Below, piece after piece: positions 27,680 through 38,028 of a DNA stretch of 49,595 nucleotides (its first letter is position 1; every line of letters starts with the position of its first letter). A program made the position numbers and the translations under genes. Source of the DNA: Gammaproteobacteria bacterium (GTDB taxonomy: Bacteria > Pseudomonadota > Gammaproteobacteria > Pseudomonadales > Azotimanducaceae); the NCBI GenBank assembly GCA_016874135.1, contig VGVE01000013.1, positions 1 to 49,595 of the forward strand, in the 5' to 3' direction. The notes below the pieces were generated by a model. The model was not told the origin of the DNA, did not search any database, and worked only from the letters and a program-made list of their open reading frames with translations.

Positions 27680-28508
27680 AGACGGGCTTGGCCCCCCAGC
27701 TCGGCTTTCGTTTATCGACAAAGGCAGACACACCTTCACCGTAGTCCGTTTCTTTCATCATCGTTTTGATCAGCTGCTCTGAGTCCACGACCGCCGTTGC
27801 AACATCGCGGTGCAAATCACGGTAGACCTGCCACCGCGTTTGCCTGAGTGAGTTCGGACTCACCGACTCGAGCATCTGCCTAATGTAAGCACGTGTGGTA
27901 TCGAGCAGAAGTTCCGGAGGTACGAGTTGATGGACGAGGCCCAACGAATACGCCTCGTCAGTGGTGAAGATCCGGCTGCTCAGTAGAAGCTCCATCGCTC
28001 GCGGCAAGCCGATCATGCGTGGCAGCATCCACGAGAGCCCATACTCTGCCGGCAGATTGAGTTTTCCATGCGCCGTGGTCAGCTTTGCGCCGGGTACGGC
28101 AAACCTGATATCGCAAAAACACGCGAGGGCCAGGCCTACTCCCGCCGCCGACCCGTTGATCGCGCCTATCACTGGCTTGCTCAACCCGAAGTGGCTCGCA
28201 AACACGGCATCAAACTCAGGAGCGACGCCAAACCCTGGCGAAGCGAGCGTCTCGGGGGTGCCCGGATCATACCCGCCTTTCTTCACGTGCCCTTCAAGTG
28301 CTGCGGAATCTCCGCCGACACAAAAAGCCGTGCCGCTACCGGTGACCAGAATCGCCCGGACCTCCCGGTCTTTCTCTGCACGATCCAGCAGCCACCGATA
28401 CTCGGTGTGCATGCGCCCGGTCCAGGCATTTCCCCGGTGTGGTCGCGAAAGCGTGAGTATCGCAATACCGCCTTCCACGGTGTATTGCGTCGCCTTGAGC
28501 TCCATCAT
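27678..28508 (-). CDS. Crotonase-superfamily protein lacking both hydratase glutamates
   Basis: 276 residues with the crotonase fold motifs: ILTLSRPHRGNAW, VRAILVTGSGTAFCVGGD (first oxyanion-hole loop), KPVIGAINGSAAGVGLALACFCDIRFA (second), and LLLSSRIFTTDEAYSLGLV. The positions of the two catalytic glutamates of enoyl-CoA hydratase (144 and 164 in rat) align with Ala127 and His147, so ordinary hydration is unlikely. Glu155 in NLPAEYGLSW aligns with the Asp that PaaG-type isomerases use, so an enoyl-CoA isomerase-like reaction is more plausible. It starts four bases after dctP and is surely cotranscribed with it, suggesting a CoA thioester made from the transported substrate. Confidence 0.9.
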   Translation of the reverse strand: MMELKATQYTVEGGIAILTLSRPHRGNAWTGRMHTEYRWLLDRAEKDREVRAILVTGSGTAFCVGGDSAALEGHVKKGGYDPGTPETLASPGFGVAPEFDAVFASHFGLSKPVIGAINGSAAGVGLALACFCDIRFAVPGAKLTTAHGKLNLPAEYGLSWMLPRMIGLPRAMELLLSSRIFTTDEAYSLGLVHQLVPPELLLDTTRAYIRQMLESVSPNSLRQTRWQVYRDLHRDVATAVVDSEQLIKTMMKETDYGEGVSAFVDKRKPSWGAKPV

Positions 28509-28512
28509 CGAC

Positions 28513-29595
28513 TTAGTCTCTTACTTCAAGGTAGGCCTGTTCCGACAGTGCGTGATATTCACGGGCCGCTATCGCAAAGGCCGTGTAGGACTCGTAGATC
28601 TTCTGGGTTTGCGGATCTGCAGTGCCCGTCTCGGCAAGCACCTCCGCAGAGACCTCACGCAGCCGGGCAATCACGTCATCAGGCAATCGTCGTAGCTGCA
28701 CACCGTTCTCTTCTACTAGCGTCTTCAACGCCGTGGCGTTTCTCGCGGTGAATTCGGCCAGCATGTCATCGTTTACCATTCGCGCAGCGGTCTTGACCAT
28801 GGCCTGCAGATCCGGCGGAAGCGTCTCCCACGCGCTCTTGTTGACGATGGCCTCAAGTGTCGGACCCGGCTCATGCCAGCCGGGATAGTAGTAGTACTTG
28901 GCGACGGTATGCAGCCCCAGAGCAAGGTCGTTGTACGGCCCGACCCACTCCGTTGCATCGATCACTCCGGTCTGCAACGCCGTAAAGATCTCTCCGCCGG
29001 GAAGCGTAACCGGCTCGCCTCCCGCCCGCTTCAATACCTCGCCACCAAGTCCGGGGATGCGCATCTTCAGTCCCTTGAGGTCCTGTAGCGAGTTGATCTC
29101 CTTGTTGAACCAGCCCGCCATCTGCACGCCGGAGTTACCCGCAGCAAGCGGCACGAGATTGAACGGCGCGTAGGCTTCCTCCCACAGCTCCATCCCGCCA
29201 CCGTAGTGCAGCCACCCGTTCATCTCCTGGGCATTCATGCCAAAAGGAACTGTTGCAAAAAACTCCGCGGAGGCGAGCTTTCCACGCCAGTAGTAGGCGG
29301 CGCCGTGTCCCATCTCCGCGTTGCCCTGGCTGACCGCATCGAACACTTCCATCGCCGGCACGAGCTCTCCGGCGCCGTAGACTTTGATGCGCAAACGGCC
29401 GCTACTCATCGTTTCGATTTCGCGTGCCATTCGCTCCGGTGCGGTTCCTAGCGCCGGCAGGTTCTTGGGCCACGTGGTGACGAGTTTCCACTGATAGGTC
29501 TTCGTAGGTTCGGCGCTGTCGACAGCCGTGCTCGCGGCCTCACCACCGCAGCCACTGATCATCAGTACAACAAGGAAAATCGCACCAACACGCAT
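28513..29595 (-). CDS. dctP: TRAP transporter solute-binding lipoprotein (DctP family, TakP/FcbT1-like)
   Basis: 360 residues. The N-terminus MRVGAIFLVVLMISGC is a lipoprotein signal with lipobox ISGC (Cys16); a short linker follows. The mature part has WKLVTTWPKNLPALGTAPERMA, GAGELVPAMEVFDAVSQGNA, EMGHGAAYYWRGK, MRIPGLGGEVLKRAGGEPV (its Arg is the usual carboxylate clamp) and ATEWVGPYNDLALGLH. These match the TakP/FcbT1 group, which binds lactate, pyruvate and other oxo-acids or halobenzoates. A membrane anchor is less usual among gram-negative TRAP binding proteins. AGGAG lies eight bases before the ATG. The permease genes are on the opposite strand about 0.9 kb away. Confidence 0.93.
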   Translation of the reverse strand: MRVGAIFLVVLMISGCGGEAASTAVDSAEPTKTYQWKLVTTWPKNLPALGTAPERMAREIETMSSGRLRIKVYGAGELVPAMEVFDAVSQGNAEMGHGAAYYWRGKLASAEFFATVPFGMNAQEMNGWLHYGGGMELWEEAYAPFNLVPLAAGNSGVQMAGWFNKEINSLQDLKGLKMRIPGLGGEVLKRAGGEPVTLPGGEIFTALQTGVIDATEWVGPYNDLALGLHTVAKYYYYPGWHEPGPTLEAIVNKSAWETLPPDLQAMVKTAARMVNDDMLAEFTARNATALKTLVEENGVQLRRLPDDVIARLREVSAEVLAETGTADPQTQKIYESYTAFAIAAREYHALSEQAYLEVRD

Positions 29596-29628
29596 CTGTA
29601 TTTCTCCTGAGGACTCTGAACGTGAGGC

Positions 29629-31818
29629 TCAATCGACCGGTTGCAGATTGGCCAATCCGAGAATCAGCCACTTGGACCCTGAGCCCCTGAAATTCACCCG
29701 GATTCGCGCACGCTCGCCCACACCTTCACACTGCAGCACGACACCCTCTCCGAAGGAGCGATGTGAAACACGCTGTCCAATGTGCAGTGCTTCGCCCTCT
29801 GTGAGTGTGGCCGCATGACTTGATGACTGGAAAGACCTGACCGTCTGAAGAGCCGTGCTACCGGCCCGGACCGCTTCGAGCACTTCCGCAGGCAGTTCCC
29901 GCAAAAAACGTGATGGGCGATTGTAGCTGTCCATGCCGTTCAGGCGACGGGTTTCTGCCCAGGTGATGTACAGCTCTTTCATGGCCCGCGTGATACCGAC
30001 ATAGGCCAGGCGGCGCTCTTCTTCCAGGCGAGCCGGATCTTCCGCCGACATGCGGTGCGGGAAGAGCCCTTCTTCAACGCCAGCGATGAATACCAAGGGA
30101 AACTCGAGCCCTTTCGCTGAATGCAGCGTCATCAACTGCACTGCAGGACCTTGTGGTCCCTGTGCCTCACCAGCATCCAGGGCGACTTGATCAAGAAACT
30201 CCTGAAGGATACCGGGGCGACGCTCATCTGAATTTTCAACCGGTGAAATCCATTCACTCGAGAAGAGCCTGCAGGCCCGGATCAATTCCTCCAGATTCTC
30301 TTTGCGGGCAAGCCCACGCTCACCTTTCTCCGCTGAGTGAAACGCCATGAGACCCGACGCGTCTGTTACCAGCTCTGCAACTCCGGCGAGATTCACGTCG
30401 CGAGTGAGCTCACGCAGATCGGAAAGCAGTTGCAGAAATGCCGCCACAGCCGTGGCCGCACGTGCAGGCAGTCCGCCAGATCCCAGGAGATCCAGCGCCG
30501 ATTGGTAGAGCGAAACGCTGCGGGTCCTCGCAGCCGTGCGGATTGTGTCGACGGTCTTGTCACCAATCCCACGAGTCGGTGTGTTGATCACCCGTTCGAA
30601 CGCGGGATCGCTGTCCGGCTCAAGAACCAGGCGCATGTAAGCGAGAACGTTTTTTACTTCAATCCGCTCAAAGAACCGCTGGCCACCATGAATACGGTAG
30701 GGAATACCTTCCCGCATGAGCGCTTCTTCGAGCACCCGAGACTGTGCGTTGGAGCGATACAGGACCGCCGTCTCTTCCGGACTGCCACCTTCATCGAGCC
30801 ATTGCTGGATGCGCTGGCTGACGAAACGCGCCTCATCGGCATCGTTGTACGCTGAAAACAGCCGAATGGGCGCACCATCACCATCACTGGTCCAGAGCTC
30901 CTTGCCGAGGCGATCACTGTTGCGGGCAATCAGCGCATTGGCGGCACGGAGTATGTTCCCCGTCGACCGGTAGTTCTGTTCGAGACGTATGGTCCTTACG
31001 TCTTTGAAGTGGCGCAGATAGTCCTGCATGTTTTCAATCTTCGCGCCACGCCATCCATAAATGGACTGATCATCATCGCCCACCGCCATCATCCAGGCGG
31101 TATGTCCCGCGAGCACTCTGAGCCAGGCGTACTGGATGGCGTTCGTATCTTGGAACTCATCAACAAGGATGTGTCGGAATCGCCGCTGGTAGTGTTCACG
31201 CAGCAACGCATCTTCAAGCCAGAGTTCGTGACTGCGCAGCAGGAGCTCAGTGAAATCGACCAGCCCGCTTTGCCGACACAAAGCCTCATACGCTTCGTAA
31301 ATACGGTGGTGCGTGATCTGAAAGAGATCATCCCCCCTGGGTACGTCTTTGGCCCTGCGCCCTTCTTCCTTCTGTGCGTTGATGAACCAAGCCGCCTGTC
31401 GTGCAGGCCACTTCTGCTCATCAACATCGAGACTTCGCATCACCCGTTTGACCACCCGCAGCTGATCATCCGCATCCAGAATCTCGAAATTTTCCGGCAG
31501 ACCCGCTTCTTTCCAATGGCGTCGCAAGAGGCGATGCGCGATACCGTGGAACGTGCCGACCCACAAACCCTGCACAGAGATGCCGAGCAGTCGTTCGATC
31601 CGAACCCGCATTTCAGCGGCGGCCTTGTTGGTGAATGTCACCGCCAGAACGCTGTGTGGTGAAACGCTCTCGGCTTCACACAGCCATGCAATGCGATGAA
31701 CCAGCACTCGCGTCTTGCCACTACCCGCGCCGGCGACCACCAGACAATTTCCGGGCGGAGCTGTTACGGCTTCGCGTTGCCGATCATTGAGTCCATCGAT
31801 GAGGTGGGTTATATCCAC
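29629..31818 (-). CDS. uvrD: DNA helicase II
   Basis: Superfamily 1A 3'-5' helicase for nucleotide excision and mismatch repair. 729 residues: the N-terminal LNDRQREAVTAPPGNCLVVAGAGSGKT with Walker A (30-36), AVTFTNKAAAEM, the DEFQDTN Walker B, GDDDQSIYGWRGA, LEQNYRSTGNI, TLHSAKGLEFPLVFI, EEERRLAYVGITRA, and a C-terminal Tudor-like end HRSFGEGVVL...GLANLQPVD. This arrangement separates it from Rep. The start is a GTG. It lies between glmS and dctP on the minus strand; TAGAAT about 45 bases upstream of the start may be its -10. Confidence 0.95.
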   Translation of the reverse strand: MDITHLIDGLNDRQREAVTAPPGNCLVVAGAGSGKTRVLVHRIAWLCEAESVSPHSVLAVTFTNKAAAEMRVRIERLLGISVQGLWVGTFHGIAHRLLRRHWKEAGLPENFEILDADDQLRVVKRVMRSLDVDEQKWPARQAAWFINAQKEEGRRAKDVPRGDDLFQITHHRIYEAYEALCRQSGLVDFTELLLRSHELWLEDALLREHYQRRFRHILVDEFQDTNAIQYAWLRVLAGHTAWMMAVGDDDQSIYGWRGAKIENMQDYLRHFKDVRTIRLEQNYRSTGNILRAANALIARNSDRLGKELWTSDGDGAPIRLFSAYNDADEARFVSQRIQQWLDEGGSPEETAVLYRSNAQSRVLEEALMREGIPYRIHGGQRFFERIEVKNVLAYMRLVLEPDSDPAFERVINTPTRGIGDKTVDTIRTAARTRSVSLYQSALDLLGSGGLPARAATAVAAFLQLLSDLRELTRDVNLAGVAELVTDASGLMAFHSAEKGERGLARKENLEELIRACRLFSSEWISPVENSDERRPGILQEFLDQVALDAGEAQGPQGPAVQLMTLHSAKGLEFPLVFIAGVEEGLFPHRMSAEDPARLEEERRLAYVGITRAMKELYITWAETRRLNGMDSYNRPSRFLRELPAEVLEAVRAGSTALQTVRSFQSSSHAATLTEGEALHIGQRVSHRSFGEGVVLQCEGVGERARIRVNFRGSGSKWLILGLANLQPVD

Positions 31819-31928
31819 GCAGGTTGGTCGGTACTGGAGGTCGCAGCATTCTAACCGCCCGCGATGACGCTGATACCAGACTTCCGCCTGTCTTGTTCCG
31901 GTCTCTACCGCGACGAGGTGCGAACGGG

Positions 31929-33764
31929 TTATTCGACGGTAACGGACTTGGCCAGATTTCGCGGCTGATCAACGTCTGTGCCCTTGAGCACCGCAACATG
32001 GTACGCCAGCAATTGCAGCGGCACGGCAAAGACGATGGGCGCCAGCAGTCGGTGTGAGATCGGGACCTTCATGACCTTCACACCGTCTTCCGCCCGGAAA
32101 TGCGCTTCGCTGTCGGTAAACACGTAGAGTTGCCCGCCTCTGGCACGAACCTCTTGAAGGTTGGACTGCACTTTTTCGAGCAGTTCATCTCCGGGGGCCA
32201 CGGCAATGACCGGCATGTCTTCATCAACCAGCGCCAGCGGGCCGTGTTTGAGTTCTCCGGCTGGATATCCTTCGGCGTGGATGTAGGAGATTTCCTTGAG
32301 CTTGAGTGCACCTTCAAGCGCGATGGGATACATCGGTCCTCTGCCGAGGTAAAGGGCATGCTTACGGTCAATCATCTCCCCTGCCCACCGCAGGATTTGT
32401 GGGTCGAGCCGGAGTGCGTCATTGATCACCGCATCCAGTCCGTGGAGCAGCTGTACAACTTCTGCCTCTCGCTCTTCGGGCAATCCATGCTCGCGAGCGA
32501 GCAACAACGTCAGCAGCATGAGATCCGCGAGCTGCGCTGTGAACGCCTTGGTTGAGGCCACCCCCACTTCCGTGCCGGCCTGCAACATCAGCGCGATGTC
32601 GGATTCTCGCGCCAGTGAACTGGTGGCCACGTTGCAAATCGTCAGCGTGGCTTTGAATCCGGCTTCTTTCGCAACCCGTAGGGCAGCCAGCGTATCGGCC
32701 GTTTCACCAGACTGGGAAATCGTCGCGAACAAGCTGCCAGGAATGACCGCGACCTTGCGATAGCGGAACTCACTTGCGATCTCAACCTGGCATGGAATGC
32801 CGGCCAGCTCTTCAATCCAGTAACGCGCAACACTGGCGGAGTAGTAACTCGTACCGCAGGCGACAAGTGTCACTGCCTTGATTGATTGCAACAGTTCCTT
32901 CGCATGGGAGCCGAGAACTTCACCAAGCACACGGCGTTTGCCGAGGCGGCCCTCGAGCGTACGGCGTATGACATCGGGTTGCTCGTAGATCTCCTTCACC
33001 ATGTAATGACGGTGATTGCCTTTGGAAAGGTCATCGTGGCCGATCTGCAGCCGATCGACTTTGCGTTTGACCGGTTGATTTTGATCATCCCATACCTGAA
33101 TGGTGTCGCGCGTAACCTCGCAGAGGTCGCCTTCTTCCAAATAGATGAATCGATCTGTGACGGCACGCAGGGCCAACACGTCCGACGCAATGAAGTTCTC
33201 ACCAAATCCGATACCAATGACCAGCGGACTTCCGACCCGAACGGCAACCAGCTGACCCGGATCATCACTCGCCATCACCGCAATCGCATAGGCACCTTCG
33301 AGCTCGAGTACCGCCTTGCGAACGGCGTCGGCCAACGAAGTGCCGTCTCGATAGAACGACTCGATGAGATGTGCGATGACCTCTGAATCCGTTTCGGAGC
33401 GGAATTCGTAGCCCCTGGATTTCAACCCGTCACGGAGCGATTCAAAGTTCTCGATAATCCCGTTGTGCACCAGCGTGATGCGGTCCTTGGATACATGCGG
33501 GTGGGCATTACGTTCACTGGGTTTGCCGTGAGTCGCCCAGCGCGTATGAGCGATCCCAATGTGGCCCAGCACCGGACGGCCACGTAGATCCTCCGCTAGC
33601 TCCTTGACCTTGCCGACCTGGCGCCGCAGATCAACGTTGTTGGAAGCCTGTGGCAGTACCGCCATACCGGCGGAATCGTAGCCCCTGTACTCGAGGCGTT
33701 GCAGCCCTTCCAACAGGATCATGGCTACGTTGCGGCCCGCGACCGCACCGACAATTCCACACAT
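31929..33764 (-). CDS. glmS: Glutamine-fructose-6-phosphate aminotransferase (isomerizing)
   Basis: Makes glucosamine 6-phosphate, the entry step to UDP-GlcNAc. 611 residues. The N-terminal glutaminase domain begins MCGIVGAV with the nucleophile Cys2 exposed after Met removal, and has HTRWATHGKPSERNAHPH. Two SIS domains follow, with ACGTSYYSASVARYW, SGETADTLAALR and STKAFTAQ, and the C-terminal KHGPLALVD and QPRNLAKSVTVE. The ATG is five bases after the glmU stop, so glmU and glmS form an operon covering non-consecutive steps of one pathway. No glmS ribozyme is expected or seen; only five bases lie between the genes. Confidence 0.98.
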   Translation of the reverse strand: MCGIVGAVAGRNVAMILLEGLQRLEYRGYDSAGMAVLPQASNNVDLRRQVGKVKELAEDLRGRPVLGHIGIAHTRWATHGKPSERNAHPHVSKDRITLVHNGIIENFESLRDGLKSRGYEFRSETDSEVIAHLIESFYRDGTSLADAVRKAVLELEGAYAIAVMASDDPGQLVAVRVGSPLVIGIGFGENFIASDVLALRAVTDRFIYLEEGDLCEVTRDTIQVWDDQNQPVKRKVDRLQIGHDDLSKGNHRHYMVKEIYEQPDVIRRTLEGRLGKRRVLGEVLGSHAKELLQSIKAVTLVACGTSYYSASVARYWIEELAGIPCQVEIASEFRYRKVAVIPGSLFATISQSGETADTLAALRVAKEAGFKATLTICNVATSSLARESDIALMLQAGTEVGVASTKAFTAQLADLMLLTLLLAREHGLPEEREAEVVQLLHGLDAVINDALRLDPQILRWAGEMIDRKHALYLGRGPMYPIALEGALKLKEISYIHAEGYPAGELKHGPLALVDEDMPVIAVAPGDELLEKVQSNLQEVRARGGQLYVFTDSEAHFRAEDGVKVMKVPISHRLLAPIVFAVPLQLLAYHVAVLKGTDVDQPRNLAKSVTVE

Positions 33765-33769
33765 GGAAC

Positions 33770-35146
33770 CTATTCCTTCTGGCGGGCGGCCCGCCGATGG
33801 GGCGGAGTCCAGCCTTTGATATTGCGCTGCTTGCCTCGACCAACAGCGAGATCACCCACCTCGACCTTGCTGGTAACCGTCGAGCCAGCGGCAACAAATG
33901 AATCGTCTGCCAGTTCCACAGGGGCTACCAAGGTCGCGTTCGAACCGACAAACACGCCGTTGCCAATCTCGGTATGGTGTTTGGCGAATCCGTCGTAGTT
34001 ACAGGTGATCGTACCCGCGCCAATGTTGCAGCCCGCACCAACAGCGGTGTCGCCCAGATATGCGAGGTGATTGGCCTTGGTGCCTTTTCCAAGTCGGGCC
34101 TTTTTGGTTTCGACGAAGTTGCCGATATGTACGCCCTCGGCAAGCTGGCTACCCGGCCGAATTCGTGCAAAGGGGCCGATTACACAATTTGCTTCGATAA
34201 CGGCGCCATCAATGACCGTATTCGGTTCGACGCGGACACCAGAGCCGATCCTGCTGTTGGTGATCGTGACATTGGGCCCTATGGACACGTCGTCACCCAG
34301 ATCAACCTCACCGCGCAATACGCAGTTGATGTCGATGAACACATCCTTGCCCACCGTCAGATTGCCGCGAAGATCAAACCTCGCCGGATCGGCGAGCGTG
34401 ACCCCGGCCAGCATGAGCTCGCCTGCGCGGGCTTGTTGCCAGGCGCGTTCCACCTCTGCGAGTTGGGCACGATTGTTGACTCCGGCCACCTCGACTTCGC
34501 TCCCCGCGCGGACGCCGACAACGGTAATACCCTGTGCTGACGCATGCGGAACGATATCCGTCATGTAGTACTCGTTCTGCGCGTTGTGATTGGTCATCGT
34601 CGCAAAAAAACTCGCCATGAGTTGCCGCGGCGCCGCGATGATCCCGGAGTTGATTTCGTCGATCTTACGTTCGGCTGGGTTCGCATCCTTGAACTCGACG
34701 ATCCGTTCGATATTGCCGTCGATACCTCTGACAATCCTGCCGAGTTCAGCCGGATCAGAAAAACGGGCAGTGACAACGCAGAGCTGGCCTTGTGTCGCAA
34801 CTTCTGCGCATCTCCGGATGGTCTCCGGATTGACCAGCGGTACGTCGCCGAACAGCACCAGAACTGTTGCACCTTCCGCAATCCCCGGCATCGCTTGTGC
34901 AACCGCGTGCCCCGTACCCAGTTGCTCATTCTGGTTTACCCAGGATACGGGCTCGTTGATGAGCTCCCGGATCTGAACCGCATCCGGACGCGTAACGACG
35001 TGAATTCTTGACGGATCGAGCGTCTTGGCGGCGTCGATAACCCTTTGCAGCATCGGGCGACCCCCGATGGGATGAAGCACTTTCGACAGGGATGAGCGCA
35101 TTCGCGTTCCCTGGCCTGCTGCCAGTACGACGATTTCCAGGAGCAT
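33770..35146 (-). CDS. glmU: Bifunctional UDP-N-acetylglucosamine pyrophosphorylase / glucosamine-1-phosphate acetyltransferase
   Basis: Acetylates GlcN-1-P and then joins it to UMP, giving UDP-GlcNAc for peptidoglycan and LPS. 458 residues: the uridyltransferase domain with LAAGQGTRMRSSLSKVLHP, NEQLGTGHAV and LFGDVPLV; then the left-handed beta-helix from about 250 on with hexapeptide repeats, EANCVIGPFARIRPG, NFVETKKARLGKG and NHLAYLGDTAVGAGCNIGAG. ATG 35146 is chosen because conservation begins there and AAGGA precedes it; the frame stays open to 35218. A TATAAT lies 33 bases upstream. Confidence 0.97.
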   Translation of the reverse strand: MLLEIVVLAAGQGTRMRSSLSKVLHPIGGRPMLQRVIDAAKTLDPSRIHVVTRPDAVQIRELINEPVSWVNQNEQLGTGHAVAQAMPGIAEGATVLVLFGDVPLVNPETIRRCAEVATQGQLCVVTARFSDPAELGRIVRGIDGNIERIVEFKDANPAERKIDEINSGIIAAPRQLMASFFATMTNHNAQNEYYMTDIVPHASAQGITVVGVRAGSEVEVAGVNNRAQLAEVERAWQQARAGELMLAGVTLADPARFDLRGNLTVGKDVFIDINCVLRGEVDLGDDVSIGPNVTITNSRIGSGVRVEPNTVIDGAVIEANCVIGPFARIRPGSQLAEGVHIGNFVETKKARLGKGTKANHLAYLGDTAVGAGCNIGAGTITCNYDGFAKHHTEIGNGVFVGSNATLVAPVELADDSFVAAGSTVTSKVEVGDLAVGRGKQRNIKGWTPPHRRAARQKE

Positions 35147-35178
35147 CGAAGGGAGTCCTTGCACAACGCAGTGGACGA

Positions 35179-35184
35179 TTATAG
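35179..35184 (-). promoter_or_regulatory. Candidate -10 box for glmU-glmS
   Basis: TATAAT on the minus strand is a perfect -10 hexamer about 33 bases before the glmU ATG. No convincing TTGACA-like -35 is seen at 16-18 bases; that position falls in the hairpin at 35203-35222. An activator-dependent promoter is possible. Confidence 0.5.
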
Positions 35185-35202
35185 GCAGGCTGTCATGGCA
35201 CG

Positions 35203-35226
35203 GGGTGACGACGTTCACCCCTTTTC
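35203..35226. terminator. Hairpin between atpC and glmU
   Basis: GGGGTGA (35203-35209) and TCACCCC (35216-35222) form a perfect seven-base stem with a six-base loop, followed on the plus strand by TTTT. The genes on both sides are read on the minus strand, where the T-run would precede the stem. It may still end the atp transcript weakly, since it is the only strong hairpin in the 138-base gap. Confidence 0.45.
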
Positions 35227-35284
35227 AACACCTGCTGTTCAACGCGTCCATTGATCTTCGCATGGGCGAAAACCCGCACCAGGA

Positions 35285-35704
35285 TCAGTGTCTGCGCTTC
35301 TTCAGTTCTTCGACGGTTCGCAGCCTGGCGTGGGCTTCAGCAAGTTGGGCAGCGGCAAGCGAGAAATCAAAGTCCGCTGCGTGTTCGGCCAAGGCCTTCT
35401 CCGCATTCTGACGAGCGGATTGGGCGGCTGCCTCATCGATATCTTCAGCGCGCTGCGCGGTATCGGCAAGAATGGTGACAACGCCAGGTTGTACTTCCAG
35501 AAATCCGCCGGAGGCGAAGAAGACTTCCGACTGGCCGTCCGGTAAGGAAAGCTGCACCGCACCGGGAGCTACTCCTGTCAGAAGCGGCGCGTGGCCCGGA
35601 TGAATGCCGAGTTCTCCAATCGTTCCCCGAAGTGAAATCGAAGAAACTTCGCCGGAGAAAATCGAACGCTCCGCACTGACGATATCGCAATGAATCGTCG
35701 CCAT
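35285..35704 (-). CDS. atpC: ATP synthase F1 epsilon subunit
   Basis: 139 residues. An N-terminal beta sandwich (MATIHCDIVSAERSIFSGEV, GELGIHPGHAPLLTGVAPGAV) is followed by two C-terminal helices (about 90-135), the regulatory part that can extend to inhibit ATP hydrolysis. Part of the central stalk. The ATG lies three bases after the atpD stop; it is the last gene of the operon. Confidence 0.97.
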   Translation of the reverse strand: MATIHCDIVSAERSIFSGEVSSISLRGTIGELGIHPGHAPLLTGVAPGAVQLSLPDGQSEVFFASGGFLEVQPGVVTILADTAQRAEDIDEAAAQSARQNAEKALAEHAADFDFSLAAAQLAEAHARLRTVEELKKRRH

Positions 35705-35707
35705 TCC

Positions 35708-37126
<1,419 letters not shown>

Positions 37127-37987
37127 TTAGACGGCTGCCGCGCCTCCAACAATTTCTGCAATTTCCTGGGTAATCGCTGCCTGACGCGCGTTGTTGTAGA
37201 TCAGCGTCAGCTCTTCAATGACCTTGGCCGCATTCTCTGTCGCGTTCTTCATCGCGATCATTTTCGCGGCCTGCTCACAGGCCGAGTTTTCGACTACAGC
37301 TTGGTACACCTGGGACTCTATGTAACGCGTAACCAGACCTTCGATCAGTTGCCGTGCATCCGGTTCGTAGAGATAGTCCCAGCGGTGTTTGTACGAATCG
37401 CTAGCTTCCGGTGCGAGTGGCAACAGCTGGCGGATGACCGGCTTCTGGGTCATCGTGTTGACGAATTCGTTGCTCGCAAGATACAGCCGGTCGATTTCGC
37501 CTTTTTCGTATAGATCCAGCATCACCTTGATACCACCAATGAGATCCGTCAGCGAAGGGTTCTCACCCGCAGGGGCCATGGCGGCCTTCACGTTGCCACC
37601 AACGGAGCGGAAGAAGGCCGCTGCCTTGTTGCCAACCAGGCCGAGATCGATCGGGACGTCCTTGGCATGCCACTCGGCCATGTCCCGCACGAGCGTACGG
37701 AACAGATTGACGTTGAGTCCGCCGCACAGGCCCTTGTCACTCGAAATGACCACATAACCGATACGCCGCACCGGCCTTTCTATCATGTAGATGTGCCGGT
37801 ATTCCGGATTGGAGTTGGCCAAGTGGCCGATCACCGAACGGATCCGTTCGGAATACGGCCGGCCTAACTTCATCCGATCCTGCGTTCGGCGCATCTTGGA
37901 CGCTGCCACCATCTGCATGGCGCTGGTGATCTTTTGCGTGTTCTGCACGCTTTTGATCTTGATCCTGATCTCTTTGCCTACGGCCAT
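37127..37987 (-). CDS. atpG: ATP synthase F1 gamma subunit
   Basis: Rotating central shaft of F1. 286 residues, with two long terminal helices: the N-terminal [23 protein letters not shown], and the C-terminal [41 protein letters not shown]. The middle has [12 protein letters not shown]. This matches the family from end to end. It sits between atpA and atpD as usual. Confidence 0.97.
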   Translation of the reverse strand: MAVGKEIRIKIKSVQNTQKITSAMQMVAASKMRRTQDRMKLGRPYSERIRSVIGHLANSNPEYRHIYMIERPVRRIGYVVISSDKGLCGGLNVNLFRTLVRDMAEWHAKDVPIDLGLVGNKAAAFFRSVGGNVKAAMAPAGENPSLTDLIGGIKVMLDLYEKGEIDRLYLASNEFVNTMTQKPVIRQLLPLAPEASDSYKHRWDYLYEPDARQLIEGLVTRYIESQVYQAVVENSACEQAAKMIAMKNATENAAKVIEELTLIYNNARQAAITQEIAEIVGGAAAV

Positions 37988-38028
37988 GATCCGCCCTTGT
38001 TGTCTTCTGTCCGGGTATCAGTACCGGA

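Noticed and set aside
33765..33769. glmS ribozyme upstream of glmS
   Set aside because: Only five bases separate glmU and glmS, so no room exists; the ribozyme is a feature of Gram-positive bacteria.
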